Below the pieces are notes generated by a model that saw nothing but the letters and a program-made list of their open reading frames with translations, was not told the DNA's origin and did no database searches. A stretch of DNA of 64,000 nt from Pirellula staleyi DSM 6068 (GTDB lineage: Bacteria > Planctomycetota > Planctomycetia > Pirellulales > Pirellulaceae), in NCBI GenBank assembly GCA_945875845.1, contig CAMCMB010000009.1, positions 1 to 64,000 on the forward strand, in the 5' to 3' direction. Shown piece by piece: positions 37,428 through 46,300 of the stretch. Position numbers and translations under genes: made by a program. Within the stretch, counting starts at the first letter, position 1. Each line of letters opens with the position of its first letter.

Positions 37428-38987
37428 ATGACCCAACGTTTTTTCTCGCGACTAATGTGCCTCGCAGCGATGTTCGCGGCCAGTGTCACTGTAGCCGCGC
37501 AGCCAAACATTCTGCTGATTGTGTCGGAGGACAACGGACCGGAACTGGGGTGCTATGGTGATCCGTATGCGAAGACTCCTAGACTCGATCAACTGGCCGC
37601 CGCTGGCATTCGCTTTGAGCGAGCCTTTGTGCCGCAAGCCGGTTGCAGTCAATCGCGAGCCAGTTTTCTCACGGGGTTGTATCCGCATCAGCATGGTCAG
37701 ATCGGATTGGCAACCTGGGGATTTCGGTTGTACCGTGCAGAGACTCCCAACCTGCCTCGCAGTCTGAAATCGGCAGGCTATCGCACTGGCATGATTGGTA
37801 AGCTGCACATCAATCCCGAGTCGGCGTTTCCGCTCGACTTCCACGAAATCAAAACGGCCAACTTCGCTCGTAACACACTGAGCGACTATGCGCGGCATGC
37901 TGATGCATTTATTCGAGAGGGCAACGAACCATTCTTCCTCAGCGTCAACTATCCCGACGCGCACGATCCATGGGTGCGACAAATCGATGGTCTTCCAGCC
38001 AACCCGCAGGGAGTTGACGATGTCAAAGCAATGGCCTACATCGGGATCGATCCGCTAGGCATGCGAGAGATGGTGGCGGACTATTACAACTGCTTGAGCC
38101 GCCTCGATACGCTGGTTGGCGATTTGCTGGACGTTCTCGCTCGCAGTGGCAAAGCCGATAACACGATTGTTATCTACATCGGCGATCATGGCGCGGACAT
38201 GCTGCGCGGCAAACGAACTTGTTACGAAGGGGGTTTGCGTGTACCGATGCTGGTTCGCTGGCCGGGCAAGATCAGCCCTCAGGTTCGCAGCGAACTCGTT
38301 TCCACGATCGACTTGATGCCCACGCTCTTAACCGCAGCTGGTGCTGAACTGCCCCACGGTTTACCAGGCCGCGAGTTACAGCCGCTGTTCAAACCGGGCG
38401 AGGCAACTTGGCGAACCCATTATTTTGCCGAATACCACACGCACGCAGCCGCACCGAATTACTTTCCGCAGCGCTCCGTGCGCACCGAGCGTTACAAGTT
38501 GATTGAAAATCTGCTGCCCGGGAAAGTCCATCCCGACTACGACTTGACGTTGTCAAAACTGGACAAGGAAGCCGCCAAGCGAAAAGTTTCTGGCGGCCTC
38601 GATTTGACTCGCGTGATTGCCCAGGCCGATCCGACTGTCAGGCAATCGTTTGAACGAATGCGGCAACCGTCTCGGTATGAACTGTATGATCTGGTCGATG
38701 ATCCGCATGAGTTTCATGAACTGTCGGGCTCGACAGAACATGCCGCTGTGCTTCACGAACTACAGACGGCCTTAAGAGCTTGGCGTGAAGAGACCAGGGA
38801 TCCGCTGCTCGATCCAGCAAACCTTGAACGACTGTCGGCCGAAGTCCGCTCGATCAAAAGCAAGGATGCCGGCAAGGGCTATCTCTGGGGATATCCTGAT
38901 TACTTCTTTGGACGCGAACCCGCAGCGACGGAAGCTCCGTTGAAGAAAAAACGGAAGAACAAATCATCGTTGCAGTCTGAGGAGTAA
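37428..38987 (+). CDS. sulfatase, heparan N-sulfatase (SGSH)-like, FGly motif CSQSR
   Basis: 519 residues from ATG 37428; the frame is open to 37320 through the palindrome, so the upstream part is not real. Signal peptide (LMCLAAMFAASVTVAAQP). Metal-site start NILLIVSEDNGPELGCYGD and the sulfamidase-like LTGLYPHQHGQIGLATWGF. The modification motif reads C-S-Q-S-R: Cys and Arg are present, but the Pro of CxPxR is Gln. Metal ligands in IYIGDHGADM and EGGLRVPMLVRWPG. The Lys-rich tail KKKRKNKSS is also found in neighbouring sulfatases. It likely cleaves N-sulfo or related groups in the periplasm. Confidence 0.9.
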   Translation: MTQRFFSRLMCLAAMFAASVTVAAQPNILLIVSEDNGPELGCYGDPYAKTPRLDQLAAAGIRFERAFVPQAGCSQSRASFLTGLYPHQHGQIGLATWGFRLYRAETPNLPRSLKSAGYRTGMIGKLHINPESAFPLDFHEIKTANFARNTLSDYARHADAFIREGNEPFFLSVNYPDAHDPWVRQIDGLPANPQGVDDVKAMAYIGIDPLGMREMVADYYNCLSRLDTLVGDLLDVLARSGKADNTIVIYIGDHGADMLRGKRTCYEGGLRVPMLVRWPGKISPQVRSELVSTIDLMPTLLTAAGAELPHGLPGRELQPLFKPGEATWRTHYFAEYHTHAAAPNYFPQRSVRTERYKLIENLLPGKVHPDYDLTLSKLDKEAAKRKVSGGLDLTRVIAQADPTVRQSFERMRQPSRYELYDLVDDPHEFHELSGSTEHAAVLHELQTALRAWREETRDPLLDPANLERLSAEVRSIKSKDAGKGYLWGYPDYFFGREPAATEAPLKKKRKNKSSLQSEE

Positions 38988-38992
38988 TCACT

Positions 38993-40504
38993 ATGCAGCG
39001 GTACCGCGTTGTCCAGAATCTATTCAGTACTTCGCATCGCTGGCTTTCCAGCGTTTTTGCGATCGCCATGCTCACCGCCGGAAGCTCCTGCCTCGGCGTG
39101 GAACAACCGAACGTCCTGATGATCGTTGTCGATGACATGAATGACTGGGTTGGCTGTCTGGGTGGACATCCCCAGGTTCAGACGCCGAACATCGATCGGC
39201 TCGCTCAGCGTGGCTTACTGTTTACCAACGCGCATGTTCCTGCACCTGTCTGCAATCCATGCCGCGCCAGCGTGATGACCGGTCGCAGACCAGGCTCGAC
39301 AGGCATCTATGCCAACGATGTCGTCTGGCATGACGCCTTTCCAGGAATCACCAGTCTGCCCGGTCACTTCAAAGCCAACGGCTACCACGTCGTTGGTGGC
39401 GGCAAGGTGAATCATCACATGCCCGGCTTCAACCGACGTAACGATTGGCACGATTACTTTGATCAAGTGTTCGACAGCCATTATCAAGACCGTTTGGCTC
39501 GCGGTCTGAACGTCAAGAACTTCCAATGGCCTGGCGGATTCCCACTCAACAAAATAGATGCGGTGCGAAAATTCAGCAAGCCGCCTCAGAATGCCAACGA
39601 GTTTGATTGGGGGCCGTTTGAGATTGCTGACCATGAAATGGGTGATGGCAAATTGGTCGAATGGGCGAGGCGGTTTTTGGCCGCTCCGCCGAAGCAACCT
39701 TTTTTTCTGGCAACCGGCATCTATCGACCTCATTTGCCGTTCTATGCTCCACGCAAATACTTTGACATGTACCCGCTCGATCAGATCATTCCGCCCGAAG
39801 TTAAAGAGGACGATTGCGATGATCTTCCGCCGAGCGGGCAAGCGATGGCCGCCAACCGCCGCGGCGACTTGGAACTGGTGATCCGCGAGGGCAAGTTTCG
39901 TGAGATGTTACAAGCCTACATGGCGAACATCACTTTTGCCGATGCGCTGATAGGTCAATTGCTCGACGCTCTCGACGCCAGTCCGGCAGCAAAGAACACC
40001 ATCGTCGTCCTCTGGTCCGATCATGGTTGGCATCTTGGAGAGAAACAGCACCTGCACAAGTTCACGCTGTGGGAACGATCGACTCGCGTACCGTACATTA
40101 TCGTCGCGCCGAATGTCACTCCCACCAACACTCTCTGTTCACGTCCTGTTGGTCTGATCGACACGTTTCCGACATTAATGGATCTTTGTTCGCTGCCGAA
40201 AGTGGACGGCCTCGATGGTGTGAGCCTGGTTCCGCTATTGAAAGAGCCATCACTCCAGTGGACGCGTCCGGCCCTCACGACGCACGGCCACAGCAACCAT
40301 TCGCTGCGCACCGATCGTTGGCGTTACATCCGCTACGCAAACGGTGACGAAGAACTCTACGACCACACGACCGACCCCCACGAATGGCACAATCTCGCCG
40401 CCAAGCCCGAGTTTGCGGACGTGACGACCGAACTTGCCAGGTCGCTTCCGAGGACGGATGCGGCTGCGCTGAGATCGAAGAAGAAACCAAAGGAAAGAGA
40501 ATGA
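38993..40504 (+). CDS. sulfatase, iduronate-2-sulfatase-like
   Basis: 503 residues, starting 5 bases after the previous sulfatase. Signal peptide (VFAIAMLTAGSSCLGVEQ). Metal-site start NVLMIVVDDMNDWVGCLGGHP, formylglycine motif CNPCRASVMTGRRPGSTG, GGGKVNHHMPG, FLATGIYRPHLPFYAPRKYFD, LWSDHGWHLGEKQHLHKFTLWERSTRVP. The last stretch is typical of iduronate-2-sulfatase-type enzymes. The stop overlaps the next sulfatase start as ATGA (40501-40504). Three adjacent sulfatases of different subtypes in one operon suggest stepwise desulfation of one glycan. Confidence 0.93.
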   Translation: MQRYRVVQNLFSTSHRWLSSVFAIAMLTAGSSCLGVEQPNVLMIVVDDMNDWVGCLGGHPQVQTPNIDRLAQRGLLFTNAHVPAPVCNPCRASVMTGRRPGSTGIYANDVVWHDAFPGITSLPGHFKANGYHVVGGGKVNHHMPGFNRRNDWHDYFDQVFDSHYQDRLARGLNVKNFQWPGGFPLNKIDAVRKFSKPPQNANEFDWGPFEIADHEMGDGKLVEWARRFLAAPPKQPFFLATGIYRPHLPFYAPRKYFDMYPLDQIIPPEVKEDDCDDLPPSGQAMAANRRGDLELVIREGKFREMLQAYMANITFADALIGQLLDALDASPAAKNTIVVLWSDHGWHLGEKQHLHKFTLWERSTRVPYIIVAPNVTPTNTLCSRPVGLIDTFPTLMDLCSLPKVDGLDGVSLVPLLKEPSLQWTRPALTTHGHSNHSLRTDRWRYIRYANGDEELYDHTTDPHEWHNLAAKPEFADVTTELARSLPRTDAAALRSKKKPKERE

Positions 40505-42390
40505 AACGTACCGCTGATGTGAGTCGCACCCTCATGCTCGTCACTGCTTTGCTGCTTGCACTGGAAACCGGGTTGCATGCTGTTGACGCACCGACGTCTG
40601 CGACTCGACCCAATATTCTTCTGATCTACACCGACGACCATGGCTGGGCAGACATGAGTCTTCAGGGCGTCGACAAGGACATTCGGACGCCGCATCTCGA
40701 TCAGCTTGCGCAGGACGGAGTACGGTTCACTCGCGGCTACGTCACGGCGCCGCAGTGCGTGCCATCGCGAGCCGGAGTCATCACCGGTCGTTATCAACAG
40801 CGTTTTGGGGTGGAGGACAACAACAAAGGACCTTTGCCGCTGAGCGAACTGACCATCGCGGAACGGCTGAAACCCGCCGGTTACACAAGTGGCTGGGTGG
40901 GAAAGAGCCATCTCGACATCAATAGCCAAAGGGGAGGCGACAAGAACTCGCGCATCTTGGTTGAGCATCTGCCTCATCATCAGGGGTTCGATGAATATTT
41001 CCGTGGTGAAATGCGCGACTACTACGCTTCGCACAGCCTCGAAGGGAAACCATTTGCTGATGCACCGAAGCTTGTGCATGAAACTCGTTTTCGTGTCGAA
41101 GTACAAACCGAGGCGGCGCTTTCGTTTCTCGATCGGCGTGCCGCCAAGCCCCAGCAGCCATGGTTTCTGTACCTGGCATGGTATGCACCGCACGTCCCGC
41201 TCGAATCACCCGAGCCGTGGTTCTCGAAAACGCCCGTTTCTTTGCCCAAGGAACGCCGACAAGCACTCGCCATGATTGCCGCGATGGACGATGGCCTGGG
41301 GCGTATCCGCGAGAAGCTCAAGGCGATGGGCGTCGAGCAAAACACGTTGATCTTTTTCATCGGGGACAACGGCGCTCCGCTGAAGACTGGCGCGTGGAAT
41401 GGTTCGCTCAATCTTCCTCTCATCGGCGAAAAGGGAATGCTCACGGACGGCGGCGTGCGGGTGCCGTTCGTGGCTGCCTGGCCGGGAGGGATTCCGGCGG
41501 GCCAGGTGGTTGAGCACCCGGTCAGTTCGCTAGATGTGGCTGCCACAGCCGTCGCGCTCGCGGATCAGCCGCACGATGCGAAACTCGATGGCGTCAATCT
41601 GATGCCTTTCCTTACCGGCGAGAATCGCGCCGCGCCTCACGACACCTTGTTCTGGCGCTGGCGTTCGCAGGCTGCGGTGCTGGAGTTTCCGTGGAAACTC
41701 ATTCAGCTCGGCGCGCACGAACGCTACCTCTTCAACGTGACTGCGTCGGAAGGAGAGCTGCAGAATCTGTTGCTCGAACATCCCAAGATTGCCTCGCGAC
41801 TCGAATCGAAACTGAAGGCGTGGAGCGCCAACCTGCAACCACCCGGCCCTGCGGAGACTTTCAACGAACAGGACAACATGTTCTTTGCTGCCCACGTGGA
41901 CAAGACGATCCAACAGGCCACCAAGCGCCGTGCTTCGCCCAAGCCCTCCGAGAGCACACCAGTACATGAAGCGAGTGTTCAGGGTTGGATCTCGCGCAAT
42001 GGCAAGTTCGAGGTGAAGAACGGCGCTTTGGTCCTCACGCCTGATGCCGATCGGTCAGGGAAAGCCCAGGCGTTTCTCACTCATTCGCAGCTTGATTTGC
42101 CTGGTCCCGTGATGGCCGTATTGAAACTGCGAGCCATCAATGCCGGAGACGGGAGCGCGAGCATCACCTGGCGGACGAAAGCGGAAAGCTTCTCGCCGCA
42201 GCAGTCCGCTGCCTTCCATTGGCCCGCGGATACCGATTGGCGGGAAGTCCGCGTGTCATTGCCGGAGAAGTCCCGGATCATTCATCTCCGCATCAATCCG
42301 CCTGCTGGAGCCAACGGGATCGAAATTCAATCCATCGATTTGCAGAGCAACGGTGGCGAACCCCGTGCATTCCGGTTTGATACGAAGTAG
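40501..42390 (+). CDS. sulfatase with C-terminal beta-sandwich-like domain
   Basis: 629 residues from ATG 40501 (ATGA overlap with the previous gene). Leader with TALLLALETGLHAVDAP. Metal-site start NILLIYTDDHGWADM, complete motif CVPSRAGVITGRYQQRFG, GKSHLDI, FLYLAWYAPHVPLESP, FFIGDNGAP. From about residue 480, after a Ser/Pro linker, a separate domain runs to the end (VQGWISRNGKFEVKNGALVL, AVLKLRAINAGDGSASITWRTKAE, DWREVRVSLPEKSRIIHLRI), like a carbohydrate-binding beta-sandwich. The usual sulfatase length is about 480-500, so this is an added domain. Confidence 0.9.
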   Translation: MKRTADVSRTLMLVTALLLALETGLHAVDAPTSATRPNILLIYTDDHGWADMSLQGVDKDIRTPHLDQLAQDGVRFTRGYVTAPQCVPSRAGVITGRYQQRFGVEDNNKGPLPLSELTIAERLKPAGYTSGWVGKSHLDINSQRGGDKNSRILVEHLPHHQGFDEYFRGEMRDYYASHSLEGKPFADAPKLVHETRFRVEVQTEAALSFLDRRAAKPQQPWFLYLAWYAPHVPLESPEPWFSKTPVSLPKERRQALAMIAAMDDGLGRIREKLKAMGVEQNTLIFFIGDNGAPLKTGAWNGSLNLPLIGEKGMLTDGGVRVPFVAAWPGGIPAGQVVEHPVSSLDVAATAVALADQPHDAKLDGVNLMPFLTGENRAAPHDTLFWRWRSQAAVLEFPWKLIQLGAHERYLFNVTASEGELQNLLLEHPKIASRLESKLKAWSANLQPPGPAETFNEQDNMFFAAHVDKTIQQATKRRASPKPSESTPVHEASVQGWISRNGKFEVKNGALVLTPDADRSGKAQAFLTHSQLDLPGPVMAVLKLRAINAGDGSASITWRTKAESFSPQQSAAFHWPADTDWREVRVSLPEKSRIIHLRINPPAGANGIEIQSIDLQSNGGEPRAFRFDTK

Positions 42391-42477
42391 GCCTATGATG
42401 AAAAGTCTCTCCAACCGTCGCTTGGTGAGCAAGGGCGGAGCAGAATAACACGGAGTTCAGATGATGACGACCAGGAC

Positions 42478-42700
42478 TACTCAATTTCGCGATTCGGTTG
42501 GCTGGCGCTGTACTTGCCTGAGTTGTTTCCCACGCATGTGCGAGCTACAGGAAGTGGGCTGGCTTACAACTCGGGACGATTCGCGACCGCCGTCGGTGTA
42601 TTGCTGGCCGGTTTCCTTTTTTCCGCACTGGATGGCGACTACTCGCGAGTCGGTGCCTTGTGCGCGATCGTTTATGCCTTGGGCGCTTTGCCGATTGCCA
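42478..42700 (+). pseudogene. MFS transporter, C-terminal fragment
   Basis: Without a start, the frame reads YSISRFGWLALYLPELFPTH, then VRATGSGLAYNSGRFATAVG, and two hydrophobic segments to GALCAIVYALGALP. This is the end of a major-facilitator sugar or acid transporter (the YLPELFPT.VRATG motif). It runs in frame into the amidohydrolase remnant at 42727, so everything before the last two or three membrane helices is gone. Confidence 0.75.
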
Positions 42701-42726
42701 ATGCTCACACAGGCCCCGCAGATCGC

Positions 42727-43228
42727 ATGACGAGTGGAATTGTCGATTGTCAAAGCCATTTGTTTTTCCCAGAAGTGATCGAGCTCATGCGCAAACGCAA
42801 AACGGACCCGCTGGTTTACGATCGAGACGGGACAACTTACCTGAAAATGGGAGATTGGTTGCGCAGAGTGCCGCCCCAGTATCTGAGCGTCGAGGTCAAG
42901 CTAGCCTCGATGAACAAGAGTGGCATCGGTATTACGTTGTTAAGCAACAACGATCCAGGTCCTGAATGGTTTGGCGATGATGGCCCTGCCGTCGCGCAGG
43001 TCGTACACGATTCGCTGGCAAGTGTTATCGCTAAGTATCCGACTCGATTCCGTGGACTCTGCACACTGCCACTACAAAACGAAGCCACCGCTTCAGCGGA
43101 ACTGGATCGATGCGTAAAAAAGCTCGGCTTGGTCGGCATTTTGTTGTACACGCAGCCTACAACTCGATCCCGCTGACGAAGCGAAAATCCTCGCCGGGAA
43201 TGCTCAGCGTTTGTTTCAATTATCGTAA
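42727..43228 (+). pseudogene. amidohydrolase (amidohydrolase-2 family), internally deleted
   Basis: The ATG at 42727 begins MTSGIVDCQSHLFFPEVIEL, where H-x-H of the family is reduced to SHLF; then VYDRDGTTYLKMGDW, LSNNDPGPEWFGD and FRGLCTLPLQNEATASAELDRCVKKLGLVGI. After LLYT a deletion and frameshift lead to the family's last helix (LDPADEAKILAGNAQRLFQL) with the stop at 43226-43228. The metal-binding middle, about 130 residues, is missing. Confidence 0.75.
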
Positions 43229-43274
43229 TTTTCAACGTAGTGGGATTTGCAAAAGTCTCCCATATTTAACGGAT

Positions 43275-43329
43275 GGACTTCTGGCGAAGTCCACTACATA
43301 CTCACGGGACTTCTGGTGAGGTCCACTAC
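43275..43329. repeat. tandem palindromes GGACTTCTGGCGAAGTCCACTAC type
   Basis: Two copies, at 43275-43297 and 43307-43329, each a small hairpin (GGACTTC/GAAGTCC) followed by ACTAC. They lie directly upstream of the start at 43342 and are the only reason the open frame extends back to 43273. Same family as 37331-37397 and 47375-47437. Confidence 0.85.
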
Positions 43330-43341
43330 CTTAGGTCGACA

Positions 43342-46300
43342 ATGAATCGCATTCTTTTAAGTATCAAGTGTTGTTTGTTTTTGAGCCACCTTTTTTTGAC
43401 ATCGCTGGCATGGGGGCAATTCCAGGATAAGTCTTCGGATTTGTTCGCATTGCCCAAGGTGCCTTCGGAGTTTGAGATAACCCTCTTTGCCAGCGAACCG
43501 CTGGTAAGGCAACCTTGCTCGATGGCTTTTGATGAGCGAGGGCGTTTGTTCGTGGGTATGGGACCGCAGTATCGAAATCCAACTCCTGAGACGCTTGGCG
43601 ACAGTGTTGTTCTCGTACAAGACACGGACAATGACGGTCGTGCAGATCGGGTGAAAGAGTTCGCGACTGGTTTCAATGCGATACAAGCACTCGCATGGCA
43701 CGGTCGCGACCTGTGGATTGCCAACGCGCCCGATCTAACCATCGTTCGCGATCTCGATGGTGATGACCAGGCGGATGAATACGTGAAAGTATATACCGAT
43801 CTTGGAAACTTGGAGCATGGCTTACACGGGCTGAATTGGGCTCCAGACGGCAAACTCTACATGAGCAAAGGGAACTCGAAGGGACTCAATCAACCTGGCC
43901 GCTATGCCCCCAAAGCGTTTCGAGATCTATGGGGAGTTACTGCACCAGCCGATGTGCCTGACATTCCGAAACCAGAGACGTTCAGCCAAGATGTCTACCG
44001 TCGCACCTATCACGACCCTGCGGATGATTGGGGACTGGATGGTGGTGTTTTGCGATGCGATGATGGCGGAAAAAATCTGGAGATTGTCGCGCGCGGTTTC
44101 CGCAACCCTTGGGACATCAACTTCGACAGCGGCTTCAATTGGATTGGAACGGACAACGATCAAACGACGGGTGATCGAGTCTTCATGCCATTCTTTGGTG
44201 CTCACTTTGGTTGGAATCATCGCTGGAGCAGCTACTGGGGAGTTGGGGCCCATGCACCAACCGCGCCAGTTAGCGGGCCTCTGTTCGAAGGTTCGGGTAC
44301 GGGCGTCGTCTTCTGCCAGTCGCCACAGTTTCCTCCCGAATATCGAGGGGTCTTTTTCGTCAACGATTGGTTGCTGAAGACGACCTACATTTGGCGGCCG
44401 CAATGGGACGGTGCATTAATGCGGCCCGTCGGTGGTAGCTTCACTCCATTCATCGAAGGTGGTTCCTCCCTGTTCCGACCCACGGACCTTGAGTTCGGAC
44501 CGGATGGAGCACTATGGGTGCTTGGTTGGAGCAGTGGATATGGCGCCGAATGGAAGGATGGGCAACTAATCAATGAAGGTCGGATCTATCGTATTGACTG
44601 GAAGGGCGCTCCGCCCTTGCGTGGGATAGGCATCTTGCCTGTCGAACCAAAGCGTGGGATAGGCATCTTGCCTGTCGACTCCGGCAAGGCTGCTGGGACG
44701 AAAGATGACAGGCTGGAAGCCTATCCTACGGCCACGATCGACCAATTGATCGACGACTTCGATTCTCCATTGCCAGTGCGTCGAATCAACGCTCAAGACG
44801 AATTGGTGCGACGAGCCGCGGACAATATGGACGTGCAAACAAAACTGCTGCAGCGATTGACCGAATACACGCTATCGGAGAACCAGGAAACTTGGACCGT
44901 ATGGTCGCTGGGACGCATGCCGACAAGCACTGCACTACCCGAGTATCTTGAGAGCACTCTGAACGCGGACTCCAAAGCCTCGCTGAATTTGCAAGTTCAA
45001 TCGATCCGAATCCTCGCATATCGCGCCAAGCAATTTTCGCAATCTGCGAGACTGGCCGAGAGTCTACAAGTCGCTTTGAAGCATTCACAACCTCGCGTGC
45101 GTTTTGCTGCCGTCCAAGCCATCCATGAGTCTCTTCAGGCGAACCTGGTTCCAGAGTTGCTTGACGCGATTCACCGTGAATCGGACTCTACTGTTTTCTA
45201 TACAGGATGGCAGGCCTTACGTGCTCTGCATCCTACGAAAAAATTGCGTGAACTGCTGAGCGATTCGCGAGCAGCGGTCCGCCGTGCAGCCTTACTTGGG
45301 TTACTTGAGACCCATTCGACAGCTCCTCAGGTTGTGCATCTGTTGGCTGAGAAGGATGTTGACGCGGGGGTGCGACAAGTTGCTGATTCGTGGTTGTCCA
45401 AAAGTGGCAAGAATAAACCCAAGATTGAGGGACGTTCTCTACAAGCCGCTTCAGCAGGAGCAGCTAGCAAAAAAGATACACCCTCATCATCGAAAGGTAT
45501 CTCGCTATTAAAAAACATCAAAGTGAAGAGTGGTGCTGTCTACAAAGCCATTCCAGGAGGATTCATTAAAGATTCCCTGGCGTACATCGACCGTGATTAT
45601 CGATTTTCGAACGTACCGAAAGAACTTGAAGGCGCCGACCTGATTCAAACCGCAAACGAAGACGACAATTCTCGGGGTTCGCAGTGGTTCAGCGCAGAGA
45701 CTCTACTGCCAGTCCGAGTTTGGGTAGGTATGGACGCTCGCCAGAAGAAGGTTCCTAGCTGGTTGTCTAAGACATTTCAAAAGGAGTCGTTAACTGCAGA
45801 TATCGATGAAGGGGCGAAATTCGAGTTCTATTCCCGAACATTCGACGCTGGAAAAATCCAACTTGGTGGCAATGCCGATGATGGAAGCAGTGGTGGTAAG
45901 GGAAACTATATCGTCGCGGTTGCTCTGCTGCCTCTGACAAAACAGGAGACCCAAACGACCGTCGATGCGGCTCTCGCGCTGATCGATAAAGGGGATCGAG
46001 AGCGCGGTGAGTTACTCTTCAAACATACTCAAGGTGTAAGCTGCGCGAATTGTCACAGTGTGGATCGATCGAGTAATGGATTCGGTCCGAACCTCAGCGG
46101 TATGGGCTTGCGCTCGAACGCCCGGCACATTGTGCAGTCAATTGTCGAGCCTAATGCGGTAATCACCGAAGGCTTCAATCAGCTGACAGTCATCACGGAC
46201 GAGGGACAGGTATACTCTGGAGTACTTCTCGAAGAAAGCGGACTGAGCTTGTCGCTGGGCCAATCCAACGGCGAGCGAATTCACATTCCAAAGGACTCGA

